Positions 26,305-36,061 are shown, counted from the first letter of the stretch. The stretch: DNA of 64,000 bases from Clostridia bacterium (GCA_017465145.1 JAFTWU010000009.1:186001-250000); one strand, 5' to 3'. Notes: generated from the letters alone by a model not told the origin. Program-made: numbers and translations.

Positions 26305-26504
26305 TGAAAACGAAAGAACTTCACGAATTATCAGTTGAAGAATTAAATGCAAAGCTTAAAGAACTTTCCGAAGGCTTATTTAACCTTCGTTTCCGTCATG
26401 CTATTGGCCAATTGGAAAACCCTGCGTCTCTCAAAACTTGCAAAAAAGATATTGCAAAGATAAAGACCATCTTGAGAGAAAGGGAACTTAACGAAAAGGC
26501 GTAG
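26304..26504 (+). CDS. rpmC: 50S ribosomal protein L29
   Basis: 66 residues; helical protein at the tunnel exit beside L23. ELHELSVEELNAKLKELSEG and NLRFRHAIGQLENP are typical. Coupled to rplP through the overlapping TAATG. Confidence 0.96.
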   Translation: MKTKELHELSVEELNAKLKELSEGLFNLRFRHAIGQLENPASLKTCKKDIAKIKTILRERELNEKA

Positions 26505-26517
26505 GGAGTAGAAGATT

Positions 26518-26772
26518 ATGGAAAGAAATTTAAGAAAAGAAAGAGTGGGTATCGTTGTTTCTGACAAAATGGATAAAACCGTTGTTGTATCCATCGAAGA
26601 AAGATTCAAACACCCCTTGTACAAGAAAACCGTAAAGAAAACTCACAAATTTAAAGCTCACGATGAACAAAACGCATGTGGCGTAGGCGATAAGGTACTT
26701 ATCGTTGAAACCAGAAAGCTCTCTAAGGAAAAGAATTGGAGAGTTGCAGAAATCATCGAAAAGGCTAAGTAA
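26518..26772 (+). CDS. rpsQ: 30S ribosomal protein S17
   Basis: 84 residues; early 16S rRNA binder with an OB fold. [20 protein letters not shown] and [16 protein letters not shown] are conserved. AGGGAGTAG before ATG. Length normal. Confidence 0.97.
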   Translation: MERNLRKERVGIVVSDKMDKTVVVSIEERFKHPLYKKTVKKTHKFKAHDEQNACGVGDKVLIVETRKLSKEKNWRVAEIIEKAK

Positions 26773-26783
26773 GGAGGCGCACA

Positions 26784-27152
26784 ATGATTCAACCTGAAAG
26801 CAGATTAAAAGTAGCGGACAACTCCGGTGCTAAAGAATTGAAATGTATCAGAGTATTAGGCGGCTCATTTAGAAGAACCGGCAACATCGGTGACGTAATC
26901 GTAGCAAGCGTAAAGACTGCTACCCCCGGCGGTGTTGTTAAGAAAGGCGACGTAGTAAAGGCAGTTATCGTAAGGTCAACCTTTGGTGTAAGAAGAAAAG
27001 ACGGCACCTACGTAAGATTTGACGAAAACGCAGCAGTTATTATTGATAACCAAAAGCAACCGAGAGGCACACGTATCTTTGGACCGATCGCGAGAGAACT
27101 TCGTGATAAGGACTATATGCGTATCATCTCTCTTGCACCCGAAGTGTTATAA
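26784..27152 (+). CDS. rplN: 50S ribosomal protein L14
   Basis: 122 residues; binds 23S rRNA at the subunit interface (bridge B8). Starts [19 protein letters not shown] and ends [11 protein letters not shown], exactly as the family. AAGGAGG upstream. 11 bases before rplX. Confidence 0.98.
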   Translation: MIQPESRLKVADNSGAKELKCIRVLGGSFRRTGNIGDVIVASVKTATPGGVVKKGDVVKAVIVRSTFGVRRKDGTYVRFDENAAVIIDNQKQPRGTRIFGPIARELRDKDYMRIISLAPEVL

Positions 27153-27163
27153 GGAGAAAGATT

Positions 27164-27553
27164 ATGAAGATTAAGAAAAACGACACAGTTCTTGTCCTTA
27201 CCGGTAAAGATGCAGATAAAGTTGCAAAGGTTTTGGTTGCTATGCCTAAGGAAAACAAGGTAATTGTTGAAGGCGTAAACGTACAAAAAAAGCATAAGAA
27301 GGCACGTACCGCACAAGAAGTAAGCTCTATTGAAAATATTTCAGGCGCTATCGACGCTTCTAACGTAATGGTTGTTTGCCCCGTATGCGAAAAGGCTACC
27401 AGAGTTTCTTACAGCGTTATCGAAGGTAAAAAGGTGCGCGTTTGCAAAAAATGCAAGGCAATCCTTGATGCTGGTAAAGAAGTAAAAGAAGCTAAAAAAG
27501 CTACTAAAAGAAAAACCAAAAAAGCAGCTGCTGAAGAAGCAGAAGCTAACTAA
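27164..27553 (+). CDS. rplX: 50S ribosomal protein L24 with zinc knuckle and charged tail
   Basis: 129 residues; assembly initiator located at the tunnel exit rim. The KOW segment is near the start ([19 protein letters not shown]) and [10 protein letters not shown] follows. A four-Cys knuckle (CPVC...CKKC, about 75-100), found in some L24 proteins, is intact. The last 28 or so residues are Lys/Ala/Glu-rich, longer than the usual 102-105-residue protein. Confidence 0.96.
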   Translation: MKIKKNDTVLVLTGKDADKVAKVLVAMPKENKVIVEGVNVQKKHKKARTAQEVSSIENISGAIDASNVMVVCPVCEKATRVSYSVIEGKKVRVCKKCKAILDAGKEVKEAKKATKRKTKKAAAEEAEAN

Positions 27554-27567
27554 TGGAGGATACGAAA

Positions 27568-28119
27568 ATGGCAGAAAAGAACAGAGTAAGAGTCTTGTAT
27601 GAACAGACCGTTATCCCCGCATTAATGAAAAAGTTTAACTACAAAAACGTTAACCAAGTACCCAAACTTGTAAAAATCACCATTAACTCCGGTCTTGGCG
27701 ACGTTAAAGACAACGGTAAGAGTGTTCAAATCGCTCAAGAAGAATTAAAGCAAATCGCTGGTCAAAAGCCCATTTTAACACAGGCTAAAAAGTCAGTTGC
27801 TAACTTCAAAATCCGTGAAGGTATGAACGTTGGTATGAAGGTTACCCTTCGTGGCACCAGAATGTATGAATTCTTCGACAAGTTCATCTCTATCGCATTG
27901 CCTAGAGTTAGGGACTTCCGCGGTGTTCCCGCTAAGTCTTTCGACGGCAGAGGCAACTATGCTATGGGTGTTAAAGAACAATTAATCTTCCCCGAAATTT
28001 CTTACGATCAAATCGAAAAGGTAAGGGGTTACGATATTTGTATTACCACCACGGCAAACACTGACGAAGAAGCAAAAGAATTGCTAGCATTGCTCGGCAT
28101 GCCTTTTGCGAACAAGTAA
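27568..28119 (+). CDS. rplE: 50S ribosomal protein L5
   Basis: 183 residues; binds 5S rRNA and contacts P-site t[16 protein letters not shown], the [18 protein letters not shown] segment and [17 protein letters not shown] are conserved. ATG 27553 overlaps the rplX stop, but ATG 27568 has GGAGG eight bases upstream and gives the standard start. The loop region is conserved. Confidence 0.97.
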   Translation: MAEKNRVRVLYEQTVIPALMKKFNYKNVNQVPKLVKITINSGLGDVKDNGKSVQIAQEELKQIAGQKPILTQAKKSVANFKIREGMNVGMKVTLRGTRMYEFFDKFISIALPRVRDFRGVPAKSFDGRGNYAMGVKEQLIFPEISYDQIEKVRGYDICITTTANTDEEAKELLALLGMPFANK

Positions 28120-28137
28120 GGTTAAAGGAGTTACAAA

Positions 28138-28323
28138 ATGGCTAAAAAAGCAATGATAAACAAGCAGCAAAAACCTGCTAAATTTTCAACCAGAGCCTAT
28201 ACCAGATGCAGCATTTGTGGTCGTCCACACGCTGTACTCCGTAAATACGGCATTTGCCGTATCTGCTTCAGAGAATTGGCATATAAGGGCCAAATCCCTG
28301 GTGTAAAGAAGGCAAGTTGGTAA
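28138..28323 (+). CDS. rpsZ: 30S ribosomal protein S14, zinc type
   Basis: 61 residues; short zinc-binding S14 in the 30S head. Cysteines in [20 protein letters not shown] form the zinc site, and the protein ends PGVKKASW as in Bacillus S14. AAAGGAG upstream. Confidence 0.97.
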   Translation: MAKKAMINKQQKPAKFSTRAYTRCSICGRPHAVLRKYGICRICFRELAYKGQIPGVKKASW

Positions 28324-28336
28324 AGGAGGAACTAAA

Positions 28337-28722
28337 ATGACAGACGTTATTGCAGATATGCTTACCAGAATAAGAAACGCTCTTGCTGCTAAGCATGAAA
28401 CGGTTGAAATTCCCGCTTCTAACACTAAAAAGCAATCGCTGATATTCTCCTTAAAGAAGGTTATATTACCGACGTTAAGGTAGTTGAAGGCGTACAAGGC
28501 ACCATCGTGGTAACCTTAAAGTATGATGGCAACAAGGCAGTTATTTCAGGCTTAAAGAGAGTAAGTAAACCCGGTCTTCGCGTTTACGTTGGCACGGAAG
28601 AAATCCCCCAAGTTCTCGGTGGCTTAGGTATTGCAATCCTTTCTACTTCAAAGGGTATCATGACTGGTAAAGATGCAAAACTTGCGCACCAAGGCGGCGA
28701 AGTCTTGGCGTACGTATGGTAG
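28337..28722 (+). CDS. rpsH: 30S ribosomal protein S8, interrupted by an apparent -1 frameshift
   Basis: S8 is an essential 16S rRNA binder (central domain) and in E. coli the repressor of the spc operon. From ATG 28337 (AAGGAGG upstream) the frame reads [15 protein letters not shown]...IPASNTKK and then runs to a stop at 28481-28483. The rest of S8 ([16 protein letters not shown]...) continues one frame back from base 28432, through to 28722. Joining them after AAA AAG gives a normal 128-residue S8. The junction ACT AAA AAG CAA looks like the loss of one G. Because S8 is essential, an assembly or sequencing error is most likely; -1 recoding at A-AAG is possible but lacks clear stimulators. 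Confidence 0.9.
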
Positions 28723-28734
28723 GAGGTATTAGTT

Positions 28735-29280
28735 ATGTCCAGAATAGGTAACGCACTTATTACTTTACCTGCCGGCGTTACGGTAGAAGTAGCAAACAAT
28801 GCTTTCACTGTAAAAGGTCCTAAGGGTACTTTAACTCAAGATATGGACCCCATCATCAGCATGGCAGTTGAAGGTAACGTAGTAAAGCTCACCAGAGCAA
28901 ACGATTTAGCTGACACCAAAGCAAAGCACGGCTTATACAGAGCACTTTGCGCTAACATGGTTAAAGGCGTATCAGAAGGCTTCAAAAAGTCTTTAATCGT
29001 TAACGGTGTAGGTTGGAAAGTTGCAAAACAAGGCAACAAAGTTGTTCTTAACGTTGGCTTTTCACACCCCGTTGAAGTTGTTGAAATTGACGGCATCGCA
29101 TTAGATTGCCCCAGCCAAACCGAAATTACCGTAAGCGGTATCAACAAGGAAAAGGTTGGTCAATTCGCAGCTATGATTAGAAGTATTAGAGTTCCTGAAC
29201 CCTACCATGCATATGGTATCCGTTACAGCGACGAAGTTATCGAACGTAAAGTTGGTAAAGCAGCTGGCGGTAAAGGCTAA
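28735..29280 (+). CDS. rplF: 50S ribosomal protein L6
   Basis: 181 residues in two homologous domains; binds near the factor-binding site (sarcin-ricin loop). SRIGNALITLPAGV at the start and PEPYHAYGIRYSDEVIERKVGK near the end are conserved. AGGAGG upstream. Followed by an unusual 118-base gap. Confidence 0.97.
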   Translation: MSRIGNALITLPAGVTVEVANNAFTVKGPKGTLTQDMDPIISMAVEGNVVKLTRANDLADTKAKHGLYRALCANMVKGVSEGFKKSLIVNGVGWKVAKQGNKVVLNVGFSHPVEVVEIDGIALDCPSQTEITVSGINKEKVGQFAAMIRSIRVPEPYHAYGIRYSDEVIERKVGKAAGGKG

Positions 29281-29398
29281 AAAATTTAAAGGGCTTTTAG
29301 TGGACGCGTTTACGTTTTTAACGCGTCTGCCGAGTGCACCTACACCGTGCTTTATATAAGGTGCTGGTGCGAAAAGTTGTTAAATAGGAGAAAAAACA
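29281..29398 (+). promoter_or_regulatory. Structured gap between rplF and rplR
   Basis: Within an otherwise tight cluster this 118-base gap holds a perfect 8-bp hairpin, GACGCGTT (29303-29310) with AACGCGTC (29320-29327), then GCACC (29336-29340)/GGTGC pairing options up to about 29377. No T-run follows, so it is not a normal terminator. It may be a processing or autoregulatory element. Confidence 0.4.
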
Positions 29399-29767
29399 AT
29401 GATTAAGAAAATCAATAAAAACGCAGACAGACTTAAAAGACATAAGAGAGTACGTGGTAAAATCAGCGGTACTGCTGAAACCCCAAGACTTTCAGTATAC
29501 AGAACATTAACGCATATTTATGCACAACTTATTGACGACGTTAAGGGTCATACCTTGGTTACGGCGTCTACCTTAGATAAGGAACTTAAGGGTACTTTCG
29601 AAGGTAAGGACAAGAAGGCGCAGGCTTTCGCAGTAGGCGAACTCCTCGCAAAGAAGGCAAAGGCAAAGAAGATTGACGCTTGCGTATTCGACCGTGGCGG
29701 TTATCTTTACACCGGTCGTGTTGCAAGTCTTGCAGACGGCGCACGTGAAGGTGGCCTTCAATTCTAA
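29399..29767 (+). CDS. rplR: 50S ribosomal protein L18
   Basis: 122 residues; binds 5S rRNA with L5. [18 protein letters not shown] (the family has RLSVFRSNKHIYAQ), the central [21 protein letters not shown] and the terminus [11 protein letters not shown] are conserved. AGGAG upstream of ATG. Confidence 0.97.
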   Translation: MIKKINKNADRLKRHKRVRGKISGTAETPRLSVYRTLTHIYAQLIDDVKGHTLVTASTLDKELKGTFEGKDKKAQAFAVGELLAKKAKAKKIDACVFDRGGYLYTGRVASLADGAREGGLQF

Positions 29768-29788
29768 TAAAACAAGGAGAAAACTAAA

Positions 29789-30307
29789 ATGGCAAGAGAA
29801 AATAGAACGCCCAGAAAAGTTGAAGAAAACGACGGTTTAGTTAAAAAGCTTATTTGCGTTAACCGTGTTACCAAAGTTGTTAAAGGTGGTAGAAACATGC
29901 GTTTTGCAGCTCTCGTTGTCGTAGGCGACGGTGCAGGCAGAATCGGTTGTGCAATGGGTAAATCTAACGAAGTTCCCAGCGCTATCGACAAGGCTACTGC
30001 AAGAGCAAAGAAGAACATGTTCAAAGCAGCACTTCTTGGCAACACCATTCCCCACGAAGTTATCGGTAAATTCGGTCGTGGCTCAGTTCTTATGATGCCC
30101 GCTGAAGAAGGTACCGGTGTTATCGCAGGTGGTCCTGTTCGTGCGGTAATGGAAGCAGTTGGTGTAACCAACATTAGAACGAAATCACACGGCACCAACA
30201 ACCCCATTAACTGTGTAAAAGCAGCTATTGAAGGTTTACGTGGTTTAAGAACTGCTGAAGAAATTGCAGCAATCCGTGGCAAGACTGTTGAAGAAATCAA
30301 CGGTTAA
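29789..30307 (+). CDS. rpsE: 30S ribosomal protein S5
   Basis: 172 residues; works in decoding accuracy and mRNA entry. The dsRNA-binding-like N-domain has [20 protein letters not shown], and the C-domain has [24 protein letters not shown] upstream. Confidence 0.98.
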   Translation: MARENRTPRKVEENDGLVKKLICVNRVTKVVKGGRNMRFAALVVVGDGAGRIGCAMGKSNEVPSAIDKATARAKKNMFKAALLGNTIPHEVIGKFGRGSVLMMPAEEGTGVIAGGPVRAVMEAVGVTNIRTKSHGTNNPINCVKAAIEGLRGLRTAEEIAAIRGKTVEEING

Positions 30308-30324
30308 TAGGGAGGGAATAAACA

Positions 30325-30525
30325 ATGGCTAAAAAGAAAGCAGAAGTAAGCAAAATTAAAATTACTCTTGTAAAAAGCACTATCAGTGTAATTCCCAACC
30401 ACAAGAAAATTGTTGCGGCTTTGGGTCTCAAAAAGGTAAACTCTGTGAAAGTTCACGAAGCTAATGCTTGCATACTTGGTATGGTAGCAAAAGTTAAATA
30501 CCTTTTGAAAGTTGAAAACGTTTAA
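30325..30525 (+). CDS. rpmD: 50S ribosomal protein L30
   Basis: 66 residues; small 23S rRNA binder. [31 protein letters not shown] is the family core (here given in two halves of fewer than 20: [18 protein letters not shown] and [13 protein letters not shown]). About seven extra basic residues precede it. GGGAGG upstream. Confidence 0.93.
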   Translation: MAKKKAEVSKIKITLVKSTISVIPNHKKIVAALGLKKVNSVKVHEANACILGMVAKVKYLLKVENV

Positions 30526-30563
30526 TCCAAAGTTTAAGCAATAATATTCAAGGAGAAATTAAA

Positions 30564-31010
30564 ATGAGATTAGGTGATTTAAGTCCCGCAGCGGGCGCAA
30601 CTACTGCTAGAAAGAGACTTGGCAGAGGTATCGGTTCAGGTCTTGGCAAAACTAGTGGTAAGGGTCATAAAGGTCAGTGGGCAAGAAGCGGCGGCGGTGT
30701 TCGTCCTGGTTTTGAAGGCGGTCAAATGCCCTTAATCAGACGTATCCCCAAGCGCGGTTTCAACAACCACTTCAGAAAAGTTTATAGTATCGTTAACCTT
30801 TCAGTATTAGAAGGTTTAGAAGCAGGTGCTACCGTTGATATGGCAACTCTTTACGAAAAGGGCCTTATCAAAATCGTTAAAAACAGCGTTGGCCTTAAAG
30901 TACTTGGCAACGGCACTTTAACGAAAGCACTTACCGTAAAAGCAGCAAGCTTCTCTGCATCTGCTAAAGAAGCAATCGAAAAAGCTGGCGGCAAGGCTGA
31001 ACAAATCTAA
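30564..31010 (+). CDS. rplO: 50S ribosomal protein L15
   Basis: 148 residues; late assembly protein. The glycine/arginine-rich N-terminal arm ([20 protein letters not shown]) and [17 protein letters not shown] are conserved. AAGGAG upstream, 20 bases before secY. Confidence 0.97.
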   Translation: MRLGDLSPAAGATTARKRLGRGIGSGLGKTSGKGHKGQWARSGGGVRPGFEGGQMPLIRRIPKRGFNNHFRKVYSIVNLSVLEGLEAGATVDMATLYEKGLIKIVKNSVGLKVLGNGTLTKALTVKAASFSASAKEAIEKAGGKAEQI

Positions 31011-31030
31011 TACCCGATAGGGAGGAAATC

Positions 31031-32314
31031 ATGTTTCAAACGATTGTAAATGCGTTTAAAATTAAAGAAATAAGGCGCAAGATACTTATAACAATCGCAC
31101 TCATATTCGTATATAGACTAGGTTGTTATATTCCCGTTCCTGGCGTTGAATTATTCGATTTAACTGAAGTTCCTTTCTTCAGTATCGTAAATATGGCGTC
31201 AGGTAACGCACTCTCAATGGGTACGTTCTTTGCGATGGGTATCGGGCCTTACATTAACGCATCAATTATTATTCAATTATTAACGGTTGCAATTCCCGCG
31301 CTTGAAAGATTAAGCAAGCAAGGTGAAGAAGGTCGCAGAAAGATTAACAGTATTACCAGAATAGTTACGTTAGTTCTAGCAATTGCGCAAGCTATCGGTA
31401 TTTTGGTTGCTTTCGGTGGCTCAGTTGAAACCGGTAAAATTTTCGGTAGCGAAGGCTTCTTAAAGTTTTTAAGTTACGCTTTCCTTGTAATTGTTTACAC
31501 GGCAGGTGCAGCACTTACCATGTGGCTTGGCGAAAGAATTACCGATTACGGTGTAAGTAACGGTATTTCAATGCTCATCTTCTCTGGTATCATCTCTACT
31601 TTAGGTTTAAACGTAATCAACTTTATTAAAGGTTTATTTAACGCTGCAACCGCATCTTCAACCATATGGCAATTCGTAGGTTTCATAATTACTGCAATCT
31701 TTATCTTTGCAGCAGTTGTAACCGTAGATTCAGCTGAACGTAAGATTCCCGTTCAATACGCTAAACAGGTTAAGGGTAGAAAGATGTACGGTGGTCAATC
31801 CACTCATATCCCCATTAAAGTAAACTCATCAGGCGTTATGCCCTTGATTTTTGCTTTCTCAATCATCAGCTTACCTGATATGATTATGGGTATGATAGGT
31901 CACACCCCCGGCGCAACTTGGCAAGAAATTTTCGGCACGGGTTCATGGCTATATATGGTTGTATTATGCATTTTGATTTTATTCTTTGCATACTTCTACA
32001 ATCAAATTCAGTTCAACCCAGACGATATCAGCAAGAGCATTCAAGGTAACGGTGGTTTTATCCCCGGTATCCGCCCAGGCAAACCTACCGGCGATTATCT
32101 TAAAAAGATATCAAACAGAATTACGCTTTTCGGCGCAATCTTCCTTGCGTTAGTTGCTTTAGTTCCTACTATAATTCTCAATGCAATACAACCTTCATTA
32201 ACCAATGCGTTCAGCGCAACCGGTTTATTGATTTTGGTATCTGTATCACTTGAATTCGAACAAGCACTTCAATCGCAAATTATGATGAAAAATTATAGAG
32301 GATTCTTAAAATAA
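31031..32314 (+). CDS. secY: Protein translocase subunit SecY
   Basis: 427-residue channel core of SecYEG, with ten membrane helices. VYRLGCYIPVPGV in TM1, the plug region, the cytoplasmic loop ERKIPVQYAKQVKGRKMYGG (C4 loop) and FNPDDISKSIQGNGGFIPGI before TM9 are all conserved. Partner SecA is encoded at 55-58 kb and SRP RNA at 6 kb. Two bases separate it from adk. Confidence 0.98.
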   Translation: MFQTIVNAFKIKEIRRKILITIALIFVYRLGCYIPVPGVELFDLTEVPFFSIVNMASGNALSMGTFFAMGIGPYINASIIIQLLTVAIPALERLSKQGEEGRRKINSITRIVTLVLAIAQAIGILVAFGGSVETGKIFGSEGFLKFLSYAFLVIVYTAGAALTMWLGERITDYGVSNGISMLIFSGIISTLGLNVINFIKGLFNAATASSTIWQFVGFIITAIFIFAAVVTVDSAERKIPVQYAKQVKGRKMYGGQSTHIPIKVNSSGVMPLIFAFSIISLPDMIMGMIGHTPGATWQEIFGTGSWLYMVVLCILILFFAYFYNQIQFNPDDISKSIQGNGGFIPGIRPGKPTGDYLKKISNRITLFGAIFLALVALVPTIILNAIQPSLTNAFSATGLLILVSVSLEFEQALQSQIMMKNYRGFLK

Positions 32315-32316
32315 TT

Positions 32317-32937
32317 ATGAAACTCATATTACTTGGCGCTCCGGGTAGTGGTAAAGGAACGCAGGCCGCTAGAATATGCGAAAAGTATAACCTTCCGCAC
32401 ATTTCTACGGGTGACATCTTTAGAGAAAACATCAAAAATCAAACCCCCCTTGGACTCAAGGTAAAGGCAATTATGGATTCGGGTAATCTTTGCCCAGACG
32501 AACTAACGGTTGACCTTGTTAAAGATAGACTAGCTCAGCCTGACTGTGCAAACGGCTATCTTTTAGACGGGTTCCCCAGAAATTTAGTTCAAGCCGCAGC
32601 TCTTGATACCTTCAACGCTCCCGAAAAGGTTTTAGACCTTAACGTAGATTTAGCAGGTATCGAAAGAAGGCTTACGGGCAGAAGAAGTTGTCCCGCATGT
32701 GGTAATTCCTTCCATATCGACTTTATCGGCGACACTAAAAATTGTCCCGATTGCGGTGCGGAACTTATCATTAGAAAGGACGACAACCCCGAAACCGTAA
32801 AAGAAAGATTAAGCGTTTATTCTAAATCAACTGCTCCGCTTGTAGAATACTACGAAAAGCAGGGCAAACTTATAGCGATTAACGGCGACCAATCAATTGA
32901 CGGCGTATTCGCTGAAATCGTAAAGGTTTTAGGTTAA
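32317..32937 (+). CDS. adk: Adenylate kinase, zinc-LID type
   Basis: 206 residues; ATP + AMP = 2 ADP. P-loop GAPGSGKGTQ (7-16), AMP-binding region STGDIFREN, DGFPRN segment. The LID carries CPAC...CPDC (about 128-151), a structural zinc site found mainly in Gram-positives. Overlaps map by one base. Confidence 0.97.
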   Translation: MKLILLGAPGSGKGTQAARICEKYNLPHISTGDIFRENIKNQTPLGLKVKAIMDSGNLCPDELTVDLVKDRLAQPDCANGYLLDGFPRNLVQAAALDTFNAPEKVLDLNVDLAGIERRLTGRRSCPACGNSFHIDFIGDTKNCPDCGAELIIRKDDNPETVKERLSVYSKSTAPLVEYYEKQGKLIAINGDQSIDGVFAEIVKVLG

Positions 32938-33683
32938 TGATTAAAATTAAAACCGATAAAGAAATTGCCTTAATGCGTGAAAGTGGTATTCTTACCAAAA
33001 ACGTGTTAGATTTAATCGGTGCAAGCATAAAAGTCGGCATGTCTACTAAAGACCTTGACAAAATTGCTTACGATTATATCAAAAGCCAAGGCGCAACCCC
33101 TTCTTTTTTAGGTTACGGCGGATATCCCGCAACACTATGCGTTTCGATAGACGATATGGTAGTTCACGGAATTCCTAGTGACGATATCATTATTAAAGAA
33201 GGTCAAATCGTCAGCGTAGACGTTGGCGTTATCTACAACGGTTGGCAAGGCGACGCGGCAAGAACTTTCATAGTTGGCGAAGTTAGTGAAGAAAAGAAAA
33301 AACTTGTTAAAGTTACCGAAGAGTGCTTTTTCAAGGCAGTAGAAAATCTTTGCGACGGAACGCCACTTGGCAATATCGGGCACGCTGTACAAACTCATGC
33401 TGAAGCAAACGGCTTTTCAGTCGTAAGGGCGCTTGTCGGTCACGGTATCGGCAAAGAAATGCACGAAGACCCCGCCGTTCCAAATTACGGAGCAAAGGGC
33501 ACGGGCATTCGACTAAAAAAAGGCATGGTAATAGCAATAGAACCCATGATTAACCTTGGCACTTATAAAGTTGACTTTTTAAGTGACGGTTGGGGCGTAA
33601 GAACGAAGGATAGAATGCCTTCTGCTCATTACGAAAACACGGTTGCTATAACTGATAACGGTGTGGAAATTTTAACGCTGTAA
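32937..33683 (+). CDS. map: Methionine aminopeptidase type I
   Basis: 248 residues; removes initiator Met from nascent proteins. Metal ligands are seen as Asp in VSVDVGVIYNGWQGDAART (two Asp), His in GHGIGKEMHE, Glu in AIEPMINLG and the late Glu in YENTVAIT. ATG overlaps the adk stop. Four bases before the KOW gene. Confidence 0.97.
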   Translation: MIKIKTDKEIALMRESGILTKNVLDLIGASIKVGMSTKDLDKIAYDYIKSQGATPSFLGYGGYPATLCVSIDDMVVHGIPSDDIIIKEGQIVSVDVGVIYNGWQGDAARTFIVGEVSEEKKKLVKVTEECFFKAVENLCDGTPLGNIGHAVQTHAEANGFSVVRALVGHGIGKEMHEDPAVPNYGAKGTGIRLKKGMVIAIEPMINLGTYKVDFLSDGWGVRTKDRMPSAHYENTVAITDNGVEILTL

Positions 33684-33687
33684 GATA

Positions 33688-33960
33688 ATGGATAAACAAA
33701 TAAAAATCGGTGATTTGGTTATAAGCCTTGCCGGGCGTGATAAAGGCGCAACGCTTTTAGTAACGCAGATAAATGGCGACAGGGCAACGGTTATTGACGG
33801 CAGAGTTCATAAAATAACAAAGCCGAAATTCAAAAACCCCAAACACCTTAAAAAGCTAAATGCCGTATCGCTAACTAGCATTGCGGTAGAAATAAACGGC
33901 GGCAAGCCTGTCGGCAACGAAAGACTAGCAAAACAAATTAAAGCCGTAAAAAACAAATAA
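33688..33960 (+). CDS. KOW-domain RNA-binding protein (L14e-like)
   Basis: 90 residues. The N-terminal KOW motif [20 protein letters not shown] and the basic middle [13 protein letters not shown] resemble archaeal/eukaryotic L14e-type proteins (COG2163). Such genes sit between map and infA in many Gram-positive spc clusters. Role is unknown; ribosome or rRNA binding is inferred. Weak ribosome-binding site, probably coupled to map. Confidence 0.8.
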   Translation: MDKQIKIGDLVISLAGRDKGATLLVTQINGDRATVIDGRVHKITKPKFKNPKHLKKLNAVSLTSIAVEINGGKPVGNERLAKQIKAVKNK

Positions 33961-33974
33961 GGAGGATAAAGTTT

Positions 33975-34196
33975 GTGTCAAAGGACGACGTAATTGAAAC
34001 CGAAGGCGTGATCGTAGAAGCGTTACCTAATGCAACGTTCACGGTTAAGTTATCAAACGGACACGTTATAACGGCGTACATCTCTGGTAAGTTGCGTATG
34101 CACTATATCAAAATAATTCCCGGCGATAGCGTTAAGTTGGAAATGAGCCCCTATGATTTAACCAAAGGCAGAATAATTTGGCGTAGTAAAAACTAA
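33975..34196 (+). CDS. infA: Translation initiation factor IF-1
   Basis: 73 residues; OB-fold protein occupying the A site during initiation. [20 protein letters not shown] and [18 protein letters not shown] are conserved. GTG start at 33975 with GGAGG 10 bases upstream; no ATG is available. Confidence 0.97.
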   Translation: MSKDDVIETEGVIVEALPNATFTVKLSNGHVITAYISGKLRMHYIKIIPGDSVKLEMSPYDLTKGRIIWRSKN

Positions 34197-34235
34197 AACA
34201 TAAACTAGAAATCCAAACTTTTAAGGAGAAAGAAA

Positions 34236-34352
34236 ATGAAAGTTAGACCTTCAGTAAAACCTATGTGCGACAAGTGCAAAGTTATTAAAAGAAACGGCAA
34301 AGTAATGGTAATTTGTTCTAAAAACAAAAACCACAAACAAAGACAGGGTTAA
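34236..34352 (+). CDS. rpmJ: 50S ribosomal protein L36, zinc form
   Basis: 38 residues. [19 protein letters not shown] start; zinc ligands Cys11, Cys14, Cys27 and His33 are all present. AAGGAG ahead of ATG 34236. Usual place between infA and rpsM. Confidence 0.97.
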   Translation: MKVRPSVKPMCDKCKVIKRNGKVMVICSKNKNHKQRQG

Positions 34353-34506
34353 TCTTTATAGATTACCAGGTTAACCCTATCGGGTTAAACTCAAAAACAA
34401 CAGTTTAAAGATAAAGTAGCCTTCATTCCACGGCGAAAAAGTCTTTAGGCATTTATATATACAAAAAATATTAAAAAAAGGAAAAATACGGAGGTATTTG
34501 ACAAGA
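34353..34506 (+). other. Gap between rpmJ and rpsM
   Basis: About 150 bases with no gene. A small hairpin GTTAACCC/GGGTTAA (about 34370-34388) without T-run, then AT-rich sequence ending in GGAGGT for rpsM. Possible processing or alpha-operon leader. Confidence 0.4.
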
Positions 34507-34884
34507 ATGGCACGTATAGCCGGCGTTGATTTGCCCAACAACAAAAGAGTGGAAATCGGCCTTACCTATATCTACGGTATCGGTCTTCCCACGGCAAAGA
34601 AGATTATAAGTGAAACAGGCGTTAACCCCGATATTAGGGTTAAGGATTTAAGTGAAGCAGACGTTGCTAAACTTAGGGAATATATCGAACACAACCTTCG
34701 CGTAGAAGGTGACTTACGTTCAGAAGTTAACCTTTCAATCAAAAGACTTATTGAAATTGGTTGCTTCCGTGGTGTTCGTCATAGAAAGGGCTTACCTGTA
34801 AGAGGTCAAAGCTCAAAGAGAAATGCAAGGACCAGAAAGGGTCCCCGTCGTACCGTCGCTAAGAAGAAGACGGCAGGCAGATAA
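34507..34884 (+). CDS. rpsM: 30S ribosomal protein S13
   Basis: 125 residues; 30S head protein contacting P-site tRNA and bridge B1. [20 protein letters not shown] start and the basic tail [22 protein letters not shown] at 34498 is open in frame, but ATG 34507 has GGAGGT 11 bases before and is the family start. Confidence 0.97.
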   Translation: MARIAGVDLPNNKRVEIGLTYIYGIGLPTAKKIISETGVNPDIRVKDLSEADVAKLREYIEHNLRVEGDLRSEVNLSIKRLIEIGCFRGVRHRKGLPVRGQSSKRNARTRKGPRRTVAKKKTAGR

Positions 34885-34903
34885 TTAAGGAGGTAACTGA
34901 ATT

Positions 34904-35296
34904 ATGGCAGCAGCAAAAAAAGTTGTTAAAAAACGTAAAGATGCCAGAAAGGTTGATAAAGGTCAAGTACACATTCAGGCTTCCTTCAACAACACTTTGG
35001 TAACTATTACCGATATGCAAGGTAACACAGTATCTTGGTCAAGCGCAGGTAGTTTGGGCTTCAGGGGTTCAAGAAAGAGCACCCCATTCGCAGCACAAAT
35101 GGCTGCTGAAACTGCAGGTAAGGCTGCAAGAGAACAAGGTATGCGTTCTGTAGAAGTATACGTTAAAGGCCCAGGTCAAGGCAGAGAATCTGCTATTAGA
35201 GCACTCACCAACTGTGATATGGAAGTAACCCTTATCCAAGACGTTTCTCCCATTCCCCACAACGGTTGCAGACCCCCCAAGAAACGTAGAGTATAA
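34904..35296 (+). CDS. rpsK: 30S ribosomal protein S11
   Basis: 130 residues; platform protein near the mRNA exit. [38 protein letters not shown] and [17 protein letters not shown] are conserved. AAGGAGG-like site upstream. Confidence 0.98.
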   Translation: MAAAKKVVKKRKDARKVDKGQVHIQASFNNTLVTITDMQGNTVSWSSAGSLGFRGSRKSTPFAAQMAAETAGKAAREQGMRSVEVYVKGPGQGRESAIRALTNCDMEVTLIQDVSPIPHNGCRPPKKRRV

Positions 35297-35311
35297 CGGA
35301 GGAAATAGAAA

Positions 35312-35935
35312 ATGGCTAAATATACTGAATCTAAATGTCGCTTATGCAGACGTGAAGGTCAAAAATTATTCTTAAAAGGCGAAAGATGCTTTAAGGGTGT
35401 ATGTGCTTTCGACAGAAGACCCGTTGCTCCCGGTCAACACGGTATGAGCAGAAAGAAAGTTTCTGAATACGGCTTACAACTCCGTGAAAAGCAAAAATGT
35501 AAGAGAATTTACGGTGTATTAGAAGGACCGTTCAGAACTTACTATGAAAAAGCAGACCGTATGAAAGGTATTACGGGTGAAAACATGCTTTCACTCTTAG
35601 AACGTCGTTTAGACAACGTTGTTTACAGAATGGGTATCGGTTCATCACGCGCACAAGCACGTCAACTTGTAACTCACGCTCACTTCACCGTAAACGGCAG
35701 ACCTGTTAACATTGCATCTTACCAAGTTAAGATTGGCGACGTTATCGCTGTTAAAGAAAGTAAAAAGGACAACAAGTACTTTGCTGAAATTAAGCAAATG
35801 AAGGTTGGTGCTATGCCCAAGTGGTTAGAATTCAACCCCGAAACCTTAGAAGGCAAAATTCTTGCTAACCCTGTAAGAGAAGACATCGACATCAGCATCA
35901 AGGAATACATGATTGTCGAATTGTACTCTAAATAA
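35312..35935 (+). CDS. rpsD: 30S ribosomal protein S4, zinc form
   Basis: 207 residues; primary 16S rRNA binder, repressor of its own operon in several bacteria. N-terminal zinc cysteines at 9, 12, 26 and 31; the S4 domain (about 98-160) has [26 protein letters not shown] upstream. Followed by a 126-base gap before rpoA. Confidence 0.97.
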   Translation: MAKYTESKCRLCRREGQKLFLKGERCFKGVCAFDRRPVAPGQHGMSRKKVSEYGLQLREKQKCKRIYGVLEGPFRTYYEKADRMKGITGENMLSLLERRLDNVVYRMGIGSSRAQARQLVTHAHFTVNGRPVNIASYQVKIGDVIAVKESKKDNKYFAEIKQMKVGAMPKWLEFNPETLEGKILANPVREDIDISIKEYMIVELYSK

Positions 35936-36061
35936 TTAAATAAATTTAATAAAATAAAATTTTCGATGGGTTTATTCGGGGGGAAAGTTAAGGTTCTCCA
36001 CGCTTTGACAAGAATTCCCGAATTTACCTATATCGGAACTATTTAAAGGAGGATATTTCTT
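35936..36061 (+). promoter_or_regulatory. Leader between rpsD and rpoA
   Basis: ATTCGGG (35974-35980) can pair with CCCGAAT (36017-36023). TTGACA (36005-36010) with TATATC 18 bases on is a possible internal promoter for rpoA-rplQ. AAAGGAGG ends nine bases before ATG 36062. Confidence 0.4.
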
